A DNA stretch of 32,826 nucleotides, from assembly GCA_910583725.1 (NCBI GenBank), contig CAJTXZ010000027.1:1-32826 (forward strand). The letters are read 5' to 3'. The stretch is from an uncultured Vampirovibrio sp. GTDB lineage: Bacteria > Cyanobacteriota > Vampirovibrionia > Gastranaerophilales > Gastranaerophilaceae. The notes beneath the pieces are model-generated. The model had not been told where the DNA came from and did no database searches. It worked only from the letters and a program-made list of their open reading frames with translations. This document shows positions 1-7,088 of this stretch, one piece after another (position 1 is the stretch's first letter; each line of letters starts with the position of its first letter). Made by a program: the position numbers and the translations under genes.

Positions 1-55
1 CAGGAGCTAATGCTGCAAGCAACAATGAAGCCACTAACAATGCCATAAGCATTTC
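1..55 (-). repeat. Left arm of window-spanning inverted repeat (prepilin helix core)
   Basis: Bases 1-55, read on the minus strand, match 32748-32802 on the plus strand with three mismatches. Both encode EMLMALLVASLLLAALAP of a prepilin. The match ends at the window edge on this side and may be longer. Confidence 0.85.
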
Positions 56-205
56 GACTAATGAAAAAGCTGTCTGTTGCCTTGTCAACAGCATTGTTCT
101 GTCGGGCACTGAACTTCTTGCAACACCCGCGTCGTCCTGAACTTGTTTCAGGATCTGTCTAAGTGAAGGTTTTATTGATTTGGTTTTAAACATTTTTTTA
201 ATCAT
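1..205 (-). CDS. Prepilin-like protein, 5' part only (runs off left edge)
   Basis: Type IV pilin or pseudopilin precursor, cut by the window edge after 68 codons. Seen: ATG at 205, preceded by AGGA at 218-215. A 46-residue basic/polar leader is followed by the class III processing motif TA/FSLVEM and the start of the hydrophobic helix (LMALLVASLLLAALAP). The glutamate at +5 after the cleavage point is present. The residue before the cut is Ala instead of the usual Gly. The leader is much longer than the usual 6-25 residues and contains a palindromic repeat (135-153). Known: such proteins are cut by a prepilin peptidase (one is encoded at 10295-11284) and assembled through the helix. Its first helix is nearly identical to that of the prepilin at the right window edge. 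The type (major pilin, minor pilin or pseudopilin) cannot be told without the C-terminal part. Confidence 0.85.
   Translation of the reverse strand, partial: MIKKMFKTKSIKPSLRQILKQVQDDAGVARSSVPDRTMLLTRQQTAFSLVEMLMALLVASLLLAALAP
135..153. repeat. Palindromic repeat inside prepilin leader codons
   Basis: TCCTGAA-CTTGT-TTCAGGA forms a perfect 7-base stem. The surrounding string (ATCCTGAAACAAGTTCAGGA on the minus strand) resembles a small palindromic repeat found dispersed in many bacterial genomes, recalled from general knowledge and not searched. It is translated in frame as ILKQVQD in the prepilin leader, upstream of the processing site. Confidence 0.55.
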
Positions 206-667
206 TTATTTATTTCCTATAACTTTTTTTTTCCTTTGATTTATTCCGTTTTATCTTGATTTGTTCATTTTTCTTTCTTTGATTCACTCGCCATACGCAA
301 AGAAAGAAAAACGGAACCAAAAAGAAAGAAACGCGGCTTTGGGCTTAATTTTGGGCGGCGTGGATTTATGATTTTTATGTTTTTAATATGTTTTAATTGT
401 TTCAAGTTTTATTTATTTGTTTTGCTATGGTTTGCTGGTTTCGTGCAAGTTGGGTCCCCTTGGGGCGGTTTCAGGAACTTTACAAATGAGGGTTTTATCA
501 CTTTATTATTTATCCTTTCATAATGTTTTAGTGTATAAAAATTTATTAAAAATAATGTCTAACTGTATAATATACTATTGGGCATTATAATTCAAGTATT
601 TTTATACTATGTAATAGGATTATTTTCTTTAAGCCTCTAGCGGAAAATATTTAAAATAGGGGGCAAA
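206..667. other. Gene-free spacer with a 14-base inverted repeat
   Basis: No gene is supported here. It separates the divergent left prepilin and the first XRE gene. A perfect inverted repeat, TTTTTCTTTCTTTG (268-281) and CAAAGAAAGAAAAA (298-311), has a 16-base loop. It is followed by more purine-rich AAGAAAGAAA and a GC-richer patch around 330-360. TATAAT at 566-571 is a possible -10 box. The T-rich side of the hairpin could help terminate transcription, but no gene reads into it from the left. Confidence 0.5.
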
Positions 668-988
668 ATGACTGACAATATAAAGAAGCTTTTAGGAAAA
701 AGGATTAAAGAGATAAGACTAAAAAGGAAGCTGACGCAGGAAAAGCTTGCTGAAATGGTGGATATAGGCACACCGAATATCAGCTATATTGAAACAGGCA
801 AATTTGCGCCTGCAATTGATACATTGCAGAAAATAGCTGATGCGTTGAATGTTTCGCCGTATGAATTATATATGTTTGAGGCATTAAAAAGCGCAGATGA
901 AATAAAGAATGAAATGTTTGAGGCCCTTGAAAAAGATGAAGATTTGTTACGATTAATTTACAAAATTTACAAATCTGTTAAAGTTTAG
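668..988 (+). CDS. Small XRE-family transcriptional regulator
   Basis: 106-residue putative DNA-binding regulator. Residues about 9-66 form a Cro/C1-type helix-turn-helix (RIKEIRLKRKLTQEKLAEMV, then the recognition helix region TPNISYIETGKFAP). A charged helical tail of about 35 residues follows and may mediate dimerisation. The start is ATG with a G-rich stretch (GGGGG) just upstream, a weak ribosome site. It converges on the 996-1241 gene with a gap of 7 bases. It is one of five stand-alone XRE genes in the window; its target is unknown and no partner toxin is adjacent. Family assignment is firm, role is not. Confidence 0.85.
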   Translation: MTDNIKKLLGKRIKEIRLKRKLTQEKLAEMVDIGTPNISYIETGKFAPAIDTLQKIADALNVSPYELYMFEALKSADEIKNEMFEALEKDEDLLRLIYKIYKSVKV

Positions 989-995
989 TTATTTT

Positions 996-1241
996 TCAGG
1001 GCATGGGGTCATTATTTTCAAAAATATTCTTTTTTTCCAGGTCTTTGGGGTCACAATGTATTAAATAGCCGCATTTTACACAGGCAAGAACCGTATTTGT
1101 AGAATCTATTGCAGAAAAAATATGCTCACACTTTTCTTCTGCGGTTTGCTCTTTGTTTTCCTCTTCAAGTGTGATATTTTGAGGATTTTTTCTGTTTTTT
1201 ATTTTTTCTTTTATTTTAAAAAATAGCTCTATAATATACAT
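996..1241 (-). CDS. Small hypothetical protein with zinc-ribbon-like cysteines
   Basis: 81 residues, not recognised. The N-terminus is lysine-rich with a short hydrophobic stretch (MYIIELFF). The middle is acidic. The second half has Cys38, His40, Cys54, Cys57 and Cys63 in the order CEH...CVKC...HC, which could bind one zinc ion. There is no clear Shine-Dalgarno. A TATAAT at 1261-1256 on the minus strand overlaps the divergent -10 box of the next gene and would give a leader of only a few bases. That the ORF is real is inferred from its position, the Cys pattern and the divergent promoter. Confidence 0.6.
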   Translation of the reverse strand: MYIIELFFKIKEKIKNRKNPQNITLEEENKEQTAEEKCEHIFSAIDSTNTVLACVKCGYLIHCDPKDLEKKNIFENNDPMP

Positions 1242-1255
1242 AAACTTATTTTTAA

Positions 1256-1263
1256 ATTATAAT
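1256..1263. promoter_or_regulatory. Shared, overlapping divergent -10 boxes
   Basis: ATTATAAT reads as TATAAT on both strands (1258-1263 plus, 1261-1256 minus). On the plus strand TATACA at 1235-1240 is 17 bases upstream and could be the -35. The plus-strand start codon at 1273 is only nine bases past the -10 box, so the mRNA should be nearly leaderless. Confidence 0.45.
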
Positions 1264-1272
1264 CTAATTGTT

Positions 1273-2079
1273 ATGAAAAATAAAAGCGAAATTCTTATAT
1301 CATCAACGGTTGATTTCCATAATATATATGGTGCTGTTGAAACTGCAAATGAATTGGGCCTTGGCCTTGAAATCAGCCGGTTTGGAAAATTAAGGGAAAT
1401 TGAAGATAATTTTGACGAAACCCTTAATATGTATAAAGATGCAGTTAAAGATTTGGAGAACGGGCTTACTTTGCATGGGTTTTTTTCAAATCTTTGTGTG
1501 TGCTCTAAAGACCCTTTAATTAGGGAAGCGTCTATTAAAAGATATTACCAAAGCTTTGAAATTGCAGCAGAGCTTGGTGCAAAGACTGTTGTTTTCCACA
1601 CATGCTTTAATAATCTTCTTATGCAGCAGCAGTATAGGGATAATTTTTTTATGAGCACGCTTGAATTTTACAAAGAATTTATTCCTAATTTTGAAAAAGA
1701 AGGCATTGTTGCAACGATTGAAAATGTTCATGAGAAAGACAATGAAATGATAAGGAATGTCATTGCAGCTATTAATTCTCCTAATTTAAAGGCGACAATT
1801 GATATCGGGCATTGCAATATACATTCAAAAATTCCTGTATCCGAATGGATTAAGGATTATGGCATTATGCTACATCATATGCATTTTCATAATAACTATG
1901 GAAATGAAGATGCACATAGTTCTTTAAAGAAGGGCTCACTTGAAATTAAGCCTGTTTTAGAGACCTTAAAGACAATGGAACTTTATCCGCAAATAACTTT
2001 TGAAATATTTGACAGAGATGATTTATACGAAAGTGTTGAATATTTTAAAGAGCTTCATAAAGAAGTATACGGAGAATAA
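1273..2079 (+). CDS. Sugar phosphate isomerase/epimerase-like TIM-barrel protein
   Basis: 268-residue protein of the xylose isomerase-like / AP endonuclease 2 superfamily. These are metal-dependent TIM barrels that act on sugars or sugar acids, or on DNA in the endonuclease IV branch. Seen in order: TLHGFFSN, VVFHTCFNN, ATIENVHE (Glu ligand), ATIDIGHCN (Asp/His ligands), HHMHFHNNYG with DAHSSLKKG, and a C-terminal TFEIFDRDD (Glu ligand). This is the usual metal-site layout of the superfamily, and the length fits. The start is ATG at 1273 without a Shine-Dalgarno; the -10 box nine bases upstream suggests near-leaderless translation. The hairpin at 2154-2186 probably ends the transcript. The substrate cannot be inferred. 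Confidence 0.8.
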   Translation: MKNKSEILISSTVDFHNIYGAVETANELGLGLEISRFGKLREIEDNFDETLNMYKDAVKDLENGLTLHGFFSNLCVCSKDPLIREASIKRYYQSFEIAAELGAKTVVFHTCFNNLLMQQQYRDNFFMSTLEFYKEFIPNFEKEGIVATIENVHEKDNEMIRNVIAAINSPNLKATIDIGHCNIHSKIPVSEWIKDYGIMLHHMHFHNNYGNEDAHSSLKKGSLEIKPVLETLKTMELYPQITFEIFDRDDLYESVEYFKELHKEVYGE

Positions 2080-2153
2080 GGTTTAAGTTATTTTCTTGCG
2101 GTTTTTGCAAAAGAAAAGCCTGTATAACTTTTAAGACAAACAAATTTTTGATT

Positions 2154-2186
2154 AGCCGTGTGTTTGCGCGGCTTTTAGTTTTTTAG
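2154..2186 (+). terminator. Rho-independent terminator
   Basis: AGCCGTG-TGTTTG-CGCGGCT (one G-T pair) is followed by TTTAGTTTTTT. It lies about 75 bases after the stop of the isomerase-like gene. Confidence 0.65.
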
Positions 2187-2204
2187 ATGAAACTTTCAAT
2201 ATTT

Positions 2205-2384
2205 TTAATGGTTTTTGATTATTTTTTTAAAATCGTCAAGTTTGCTCTTTATTTTTTCAACAATAATGGTTGCTTCAAGGTCATTTTTCTTTTCTGCCCA
2301 AGCATCCAGCAGATTTATGGCTGCTGATACATCCTGATAAATTTCTTCAACTTTAATAAATTCATCCATTGTAAAGTTTTCCAT
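2205..2384 (-). CDS. Small acidic helical protein, 59 residues, unknown
   Basis: Not recognised. Read directly from the minus strand: ATG at 2384-2382 with a strong ribosome site (AGGAGGAA) a few bases upstream, open to TAA at 2207-2205. The product begins MENFTMDEFIKVEEIYQDVS, is rich in Glu, Asp, Lys and Ile, has one Trp and no Cys. The spacing of hydrophobic residues suggests two amphipathic helices. It lies between the convergent isomerase-like gene and the divergent XRE gene at 2458. The near-consensus Shine-Dalgarno, stronger than at most starts here, is the main reason to believe it. Possible roles such as a small adaptor or partner of the neighbouring XRE proteins are guesses. Confidence 0.65.
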   Translation of the reverse strand: MENFTMDEFIKVEEIYQDVSAAINLLDAWAEKKNDLEATIIVEKIKSKLDDFKKIIKNH

Positions 2385-2457
2385 AATTTCCTCCTAATCT
2401 TTTAAACTTAAACACTGTGTTTGGTTTTTAGAAGAATTTTAACATTACCATGAAAAT

Positions 2458-2679
2458 ATGACAAGTAGTATGGATAAAATCAGGGAAAATCTTGGCAAAA
2501 ATATAAAAAAATATCGTAAAGCGCTGAAGTTAACTCAGTTTGAGCTTGGAGTTCAAGTTGATGTTACGGAGTATTATATACAATATTTAGAAAAGGGTAA
2601 AAGAATGCCAAGTATGAGTGTTTTAGCCAAGCTTGCAGATGCGCTGAGGGTGGAGCCTTCGGAGCTTTTGGAAAAATAA
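2458..2679 (+). CDS. XRE-family regulator, 73 residues
   Basis: Single-domain Cro/C1-type helix-turn-helix protein: NIKKYRKALKLTQFELGVQVDVTEYYIQYLEKGKRMPSMSVLAKLADALRVEPSELLEK fills the length with no effector domain. It is a close paralogue of the next gene; by hand count about 50 of 71 aligned residues are identical. Recognition-helix positions differ (TEYYIQYL against TEDYIQAM), so the two may bind related but distinct sites. There is no clear ribosome site before the ATG. A weak hairpin at 2716-2732 separates it from its paralogue. Confidence 0.85.
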   Translation: MTSSMDKIRENLGKNIKKYRKALKLTQFELGVQVDVTEYYIQYLEKGKRMPSMSVLAKLADALRVEPSELLEK

Positions 2680-2715
2680 TCGTATTCGTGCTTTTAGCGT
2701 TTTTCCATTTAATAT

Positions 2716-2739
2716 CCTGTCATTGTGACGGGCTTTTAT
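2716..2739 (+). terminator. Weak terminator-like hairpin between tandem XRE genes
   Basis: CCTGTCA-TTG-TGACGGG (one T-G pair) is followed by CTTTTAT. It is short, and the T-tract is interrupted. Confidence 0.35.
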
Positions 2740-2743
2740 AAAA

Positions 2744-2767
2744 ATATTATCACTATTATGATAATAT
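2744..2767. promoter_or_regulatory. Candidate operator overlapping the XRE start codon
   Basis: Perfect inverted repeat ATATTATC (2744-2751) and GATAATAT (2760-2767) with an 8-base spacer. The right half overlaps the ATG of the XRE gene at 2766. Its size and position fit an autoregulatory Cro/C1-type operator (inference). Confidence 0.45.
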
Positions 2768-2984
2768 GACAAGCGGAATTGAAAAAATTATGCATAATCT
2801 TGGCGGCAACATAAGAAAATATCGCAAAGAACATAAACTTACGCAATTTGAGCTTTCTATCCAGGTAGATGTTACAGAGGATTATATTCAAGCAATGGAA
2901 AAGGGAAGAAGAAAGCCCAGCCTGGATGTTTTGGCAAGACTGGCTGATGCGCTTAAAGTAGAGCCGTATGAGCTTTTAATGTAG
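2766..2984 (+). CDS. XRE-family regulator, 72 residues, tandem paralogue
   Basis: Single Cro/C1-type helix-turn-helix domain: NIRKYRKEHKLTQFELSIQVDVTEDYIQAMEKGRRKPSLDVLARLADALKVEPYELLM. It arose with the 2458 gene by tandem duplication, judging from near-identical N-termini (MTSSMDKI and MTSGIEKI) and the conserved core. No Shine-Dalgarno is visible, and the ATG lies in an 8-base inverted repeat (2744-2767). Binding there by this protein or its twin would block transcription and translation start. It converges with the histidine kinase with a 9-base gap. Confidence 0.85.
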   Translation: MTSGIEKIMHNLGGNIRKYRKEHKLTQFELSIQVDVTEDYIQAMEKGRRKPSLDVLARLADALKVEPYELLM

Positions 2985-2993
2985 TTTGAAAAA

Positions 2994-4817
2994 TCAGGCG
3001 TGAGCTTCATTTGTTGGTTTTTCTTCTGCAGCTTCCGTGTCGGATACGGGGTTTATCGGAAGATAAAAGCCAAAGGTTGAACCTTTATTTAGTTCTGAGT
3101 CGACAAAAACTTTTCCCTGATGATGTTTTTCGATTGTCACTTTTACAAGATGAAGCCCAAGGCCTGTACCTTTGATTGTATGTGTATCGTTTTCAACGCG
3201 GTAAAATCTGTCAAAAATTTTCTTTTGGTGCTCTTTTGAAATGCCTATTCCCTTGTCAGATACTGTTATTTCTATAAAATCAGGATTTTTGGCTGAAATT
3301 GCAGCTTTTATTTTAATTGGTGAATTTTTTGGGGCATATTTAATAGCATTTGTGACAAGGTTTGAGATTACTCTTTCTATGCTCTCTTCATTGTATGGGA
3401 TGCTTGGGATATTGTCTTCTTTTTCGACTACAAAATTAATATTTTTTTCCTGGGCTAAGACTTTTAAGTTTGAGAGAGTTTTTTCTAAAGTTAACATTAT
3501 ATCGCCGTTTTGCTTTTCATAGCGCGTGTTTGACTCAAGCTTTGAAAAATCAAGTATATCATTCACCATATTATTCAGGCGGATAATTTCCTGATTTATG
3601 ACGCCGATAAATTCTTGCTGTTCTTCAAATTTGAATTCGTTTCCAAAATTATAAAGTGTATCAATATAGCTTCTTAAGATGGTTAGAGGGGTTCTTAGTT
3701 CGTGGGAAACGTTTGATATAAAGTCACTTTTTAGTTTATCAACTTCGGCTTCTTTTGTGATATCAATTAAGACGATGATGTAGCCTAAGTAATCGTGGGA
3801 TTTTGAAAACATTGGTGAAATGATTGATTTTACGATTCTTTTGTTGGCTTCGACACTGAACTCCAGGGGTTTTTTCTCAATTATTTCAAGAGGTGTTTTT
3901 TTGAAAGTTTCTATTTCGTCTTTAAAGCAGACGGTGCCCTCGGTATCAACATATTCAGCAAAGGATGTATTTATAATTTCATTATGACTGATTGATAAAA
4001 TGTGCTCAGCCGTAGGGTTTACAAGAACAACTGCATCATTGCTGTCACATACAACGACGCCATTTGCGATGTTCATTAGTACGGATTCGAATTTGTTTCT
4101 TTCGAGGGTTAATTCTTCTATGTTTTGCTCTTCGTATCTGTGCAGCCTGCTTGACATGTCATTAAATGCATTGAACAATTCTTTAATTTCGCCTGATGCG
4201 TCTTTATGCTCCAGTGTAGTCCCAAACCTGCCTTTTGATATGGCTTTTACGCCGTGGCGCAATGTTGTTAATTCTCTTGTTATTAAGAATGTGTTTATTA
4301 ATATGACGGCGGTAAAAACAGCCCAAACAAGGGTAAACACGATAAACATTGAGTTTTTGGTTGTCCTTGCGACGGATGATGCCATTGTTGCATTCAACCC
4401 TATTTCCAATGTTCCGTCAATTTTGTTTTGGGAATTTGTAATCGGCACAGAGAGGTTTGTTTTTGTGTGTTCTGCTCTGTCTTTAAAATCATCAACAGAG
4501 CTAAATATTATATCGCCGTTATTATTTTTAAATGTAATAAATGAAATATCAGTGTTGCTGTCAAGGATTGAAACAGAGTGAGCCTTTAGTATTTTCTGTT
4601 TTTCTTCTTTTGTTTTGTCTTTGGTTAGCTCATAGCTTTGCATAGCAATGGTTTTGCCTAAAAGCTGGCCAAAGTTAGCGTAGCTTTCATATAATTTTTC
4701 TTGAATTTTTCCTATTGCAAATATGGAAACTGCGATTATTAAAATGGTTGATATTAAAAGGCCTGCAATTATAAGCCTGTTTTGTGCAGTATTATCAAAA
4801 TTTATTTGTAACTTCAT
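2994..4817 (-). CDS. Orphan sensor histidine kinase (HAMP-PAS-HisKA-HATPase)
   Basis: 607-residue membrane sensor kinase. Domains: TM1 about 14-36; an extracytoplasmic sensor segment about 40-155; TM2 about 156-180; HAMP linker about 180-232; PAS domain about 240-355; HisKA with the phospho-acceptor in SHELRTPL (His372); HATPase_c with N-box NLVTNAIKYAP (Asn490), G1 DKGIGIS (521-527), F-box FDRFYR and G2 GTGLGLHLV (550-558). All catalytic boxes are intact. The architecture resembles PhoR/WalK-type kinases. No response regulator is adjacent, so its partner lies elsewhere. It is divergent from smpB. Its -10 box (TATAAT, 4833-4828) lies 10 bases from the ATG, leaving no room for a ribosome site. 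Confidence 0.93.
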   Translation of the reverse strand: MKLQINFDNTAQNRLIIAGLLISTILIIAVSIFAIGKIQEKLYESYANFGQLLGKTIAMQSYELTKDKTKEEKQKILKAHSVSILDSNTDISFITFKNNNGDIIFSSVDDFKDRAEHTKTNLSVPITNSQNKIDGTLEIGLNATMASSVARTTKNSMFIVFTLVWAVFTAVILINTFLITRELTTLRHGVKAISKGRFGTTLEHKDASGEIKELFNAFNDMSSRLHRYEEQNIEELTLERNKFESVLMNIANGVVVCDSNDAVVLVNPTAEHILSISHNEIINTSFAEYVDTEGTVCFKDEIETFKKTPLEIIEKKPLEFSVEANKRIVKSIISPMFSKSHDYLGYIIVLIDITKEAEVDKLKSDFISNVSHELRTPLTILRSYIDTLYNFGNEFKFEEQQEFIGVINQEIIRLNNMVNDILDFSKLESNTRYEKQNGDIMLTLEKTLSNLKVLAQEKNINFVVEKEDNIPSIPYNEESIERVISNLVTNAIKYAPKNSPIKIKAAISAKNPDFIEITVSDKGIGISKEHQKKIFDRFYRVENDTHTIKGTGLGLHLVKVTIEKHHQGKVFVDSELNKGSTFGFYLPINPVSDTEAAEEKPTNEAHA

Positions 4818-4827
4818 AGCAATTGAT

Positions 4828-4859
4828 ATTATACCATACGCATTTTACTATGGTATAAT
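4828..4859. promoter_or_regulatory. Divergent extended -10 promoters in a perfect 11-base inverted repeat
   Basis: ATTATACCATA (4828-4838) and TATGGTATAAT (4849-4859) are exact reverse complements with a 10-base spacer. Each arm contains TGGTATAAT, a consensus extended -10 box, reading outward: minus toward the histidine kinase (ATG 4817) and plus toward smpB (ATG 4867). Only 10 and 7 bases separate the -10 boxes from the start codons, so both mRNAs should be leaderless or nearly so. The repeat may also bind a dimeric regulator (inference). Confidence 0.6.
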
Positions 4860-4866
4860 GTTTTCT

Positions 4867-5316
4867 ATGACAAAACAAACTAAAAAAATAATAACGACAA
4901 ATAAAAAAGCCTTCCATGATTATACGGTTTTTGAAAAGTATACTGCGGGCATTGTTTTATTCGGTACGGAAATTAAATCAATAAGAAAGGGTGCAATTAA
5001 TTTAAAGGACAGTTTTGCAAAGGTGGAAGATATGGAAGTGTTTCTTTATAATTGCCACATAAGTCCTTTTGAAGGGGGGAATAGAAATAATCATGAGCCG
5101 GAGCGCACAAGGAAACTGCTTTTAAATAAAAGAGAAATATTGAAGATTTTAGGCAAGGTAAAACAGGATAACTATACAATTATTCCGCTTGAATTATTTA
5201 TAGAAAGAGGATTTGCAAAGCTTGAAATAGGCCTTTGCAAGGGTAAAAAGCTCCATGATAAAAGGGAAACCCTAAAGAAAAAGGATATGCAAAGAGAGCT
5301 TGAGAGATATAAATAG
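4867..5316 (+). CDS. smpB: SsrA-binding protein SmpB (trans-translation)
   Basis: 149-residue SmpB, the partner of tmRNA that delivers it to stalled ribosomes. Seen: TVFEKYTAGIVLFGTEIKSIRKGAINLKDSFAKV (oligonucleotide-binding barrel), the family signature ISPFEGGNRNNHEPERTRKLLL, and a basic C-terminal tail with KGKKLHDKRETLKKKDMQRELER. The length is typical. The frame is open upstream to 4723, but that extension overlaps the divergent kinase gene and the promoter. The ATG at 4867 gives the family N-terminus and lies 7 bases after TATAAT (4854-4859), implying a leaderless mRNA. tmRNA (ssrA) itself is not in this window. Confidence 0.95.
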   Translation: MTKQTKKIITTNKKAFHDYTVFEKYTAGIVLFGTEIKSIRKGAINLKDSFAKVEDMEVFLYNCHISPFEGGNRNNHEPERTRKLLLNKREILKILGKVKQDNYTIIPLELFIERGFAKLEIGLCKGKKLHDKRETLKKKDMQRELERYK

Positions 5317-5396
5317 TTACATTTTATTGACATTTCACCGTGTGGATTTTACACTTATACTACACATGTAAAGAATATTATAGGAATTAAAAGATA

Positions 5397-6722
5397 ATGG
5401 CTATAGAAAGAAGTGCGGCAAAACGCCCAAATTGGTCCTCAGGGTTTGCATTTATAATGGCGACTTTAGGATGTGCTGTGGGACTTGGCAATATATGGCG
5501 TTTTCCGTATGTTATGGGGCGAAACGGCGGCGCTGTATTTCTTCTTATGTATATTCTTTTGACAGTTTTTATATGTTCAATTCCGCTTCTTTGCGAGTTA
5601 TTGCTTGGAAAACAGATGAGGCGCGGGGTTATCCGCTCTTATGAAAAGATTAATCAAAAGTTCAGCATATTTGGCTGGCTGTGCTTTATAACATCAATTT
5701 TTATACCGTGCTTTTATTTTGTTGTCGGCGGCTGGACGATTAATTATATATTTATATATCTTTTTAACCAAATGCCAACTGACCAGGCTGCTTATTTTGC
5801 CGAGTTTGCTGCAAGGCCGTGTTTACCCTTATTATTTGGTATAGCATTTTTGATTTTATGCGCGGCGTTTCCATTTAGGGGCGTAAATAAGGGTATTGAA
5901 AAGGCAAATAATATCATAATGCCGATTTTTATTGTTATGCTTATATTACTTGCAGCCGTAGGCTTGTTTTTGCCAAATTCTATTGAAGGCTTGAAGTTTA
6001 TGTTTGCCCCTGATTTTAGCAAATTCAATTTTACTACTATTTTGACGGCTCTTGGCCAAGCCCTGTTTACGTTAAGCGTGGGGATGGGATGTCTGGTTAC
6101 ATATGGCAGTTATCTTAAGAAAGATAATGATATAATAAAATCTTCAGGGCTTTTAATTTTAGGAAACACTATAATTGCCGTACTTGCAGGGATTATGATA
6201 TTTCCTGCCGTGTTTTCTTTTAATTTAGAGCCCAGTGCCGGTGCGGGGCTTGTCTTTATTACGTTGCCAAAGGTGTTTTCAGCCATTCCTTTTGGGAATG
6301 TTTTCGGGCTGATGTTTTTTATTCTTCTTTTCTTTGCTGCTTTAACATCAGGCATAAGCCTTTTAGAGGTGAGCATTGCAGCCATTTTAGAAAAGTTTAA
6401 GATATCAAGAAAGATGGCAACTGTTATAATGTCATCAATAATACTTGTGTTTATGATTCCTGCTGCATTATCATTTGGCCCTCTTTCCGGGTATAAAATA
6501 TTTAATATGACATTTTTTGATGCTATGGATTTTACAGCTTCAAATATTCTTTTGCCGTTAAATACCATTATATTATGTTTTGTGGTTGGCTGGGTTTTAA
6601 AGCCTAAGATGGAACTTTTAACAAATAATGAAAAGTTTTATAATGTTTTTAACTTTTTATTAAAATTCATTGTTCCACCTGTGTTAATTTTATTAATGCT
6701 TTTCGGACTTGGAATAGTGTAA
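5397..6722 (+). CDS. Neurotransmitter:sodium symporter family transporter
   Basis: 441-residue membrane protein of the NSS/SNF family, bacterial sodium-coupled amino acid carriers of the LeuT/Tyt1/MhsT type. Seen: the family signature GCAVGLGNIWRFPYVMGRNGG at about residues 25-45, forming TM1 with its unwound sodium and substrate site; a TM6-like region TALGQALFTLSVGMGCLVTYGSY; and a TM8-like region FFAALTSGISLLEV. About 11 hydrophobic helices are visible, the usual number for short bacterial members. AGGAATT precedes the ATG at 5397. The substrate is probably an amino acid but cannot be specified. Confidence 0.93.
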   Translation: MAIERSAAKRPNWSSGFAFIMATLGCAVGLGNIWRFPYVMGRNGGAVFLLMYILLTVFICSIPLLCELLLGKQMRRGVIRSYEKINQKFSIFGWLCFITSIFIPCFYFVVGGWTINYIFIYLFNQMPTDQAAYFAEFAARPCLPLLFGIAFLILCAAFPFRGVNKGIEKANNIIMPIFIVMLILLAAVGLFLPNSIEGLKFMFAPDFSKFNFTTILTALGQALFTLSVGMGCLVTYGSYLKKDNDIIKSSGLLILGNTIIAVLAGIMIFPAVFSFNLEPSAGAGLVFITLPKVFSAIPFGNVFGLMFFILLFFAALTSGISLLEVSIAAILEKFKISRKMATVIMSSIILVFMIPAALSFGPLSGYKIFNMTFFDAMDFTASNILLPLNTIILCFVVGWVLKPKMELLTNNEKFYNVFNFLLKFIVPPVLILLMLFGLGIV

Positions 6723-7088
6723 TTAATTACGCTAATGTTTATTAAAACTCATATTGTATATGCTGTGCGGTTTTTGTACATAAGAAAATGAGCTTAAATA
6801 ATCTTAAATAATGGCGGGTATGTTTGTATGATTTTAAAGTAAATTTAATGCTAGGCTGTGCGGAACTTAGCGCGCTTTTTATCTTGGATAAGATTGAGTT
6901 AAAGTCAAAATTTGACAGAGGCTGTTGATAAATCAACTATTATTTTAGATATGGGCTTGCAGTGTGATTTTATTTGATTAGTGCAAGTTGCAAATACAGC
7001 GCCATAAATACTTTTGTAAAATTTTAGGGCAGACTTTAAGATATTTGCTGCCCTAAAATGAATAAAAATTATAATCCTTGTTGATTGC
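6723..7088. other. Intergenic stretch without a supported gene
   Basis: It holds a short palindrome just after the symporter stop (AGTGTAAT-TA-ATTACGCT) and, at its right end, the terminator of the minus-strand gene at 7089. A minus-strand open frame at 6742-6936 has no ribosome site or recognisable content. Confidence 0.5.
7022..7058 (-). terminator. Terminator of the 7089-8696 gene
   Basis: Perfect 11-base stem TTTTAGGGCAG / CTGCCCTAAAA with a 15-base loop. On the minus strand it is followed by TTTTA. It lies 31 bases past the stop codon at 7089. Confidence 0.7.

Noticed and set aside
4000..4581. Long plus-strand frame of 193 codons
   Set aside because: It is antisense to the histidine kinase, whose domains are certain.
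5320..5396. Consensus promoter before the symporter (TTGACA and a TATACT-like box)
   Set aside because: The boxes are about 22-23 bases apart, too far for a standard sigma-70 promoter.
6742..6936. Minus-strand frame of 64 codons between the symporter and the AMIN-like gene
   Set aside because: No ribosome site or promoter, and no recognisable sequence.
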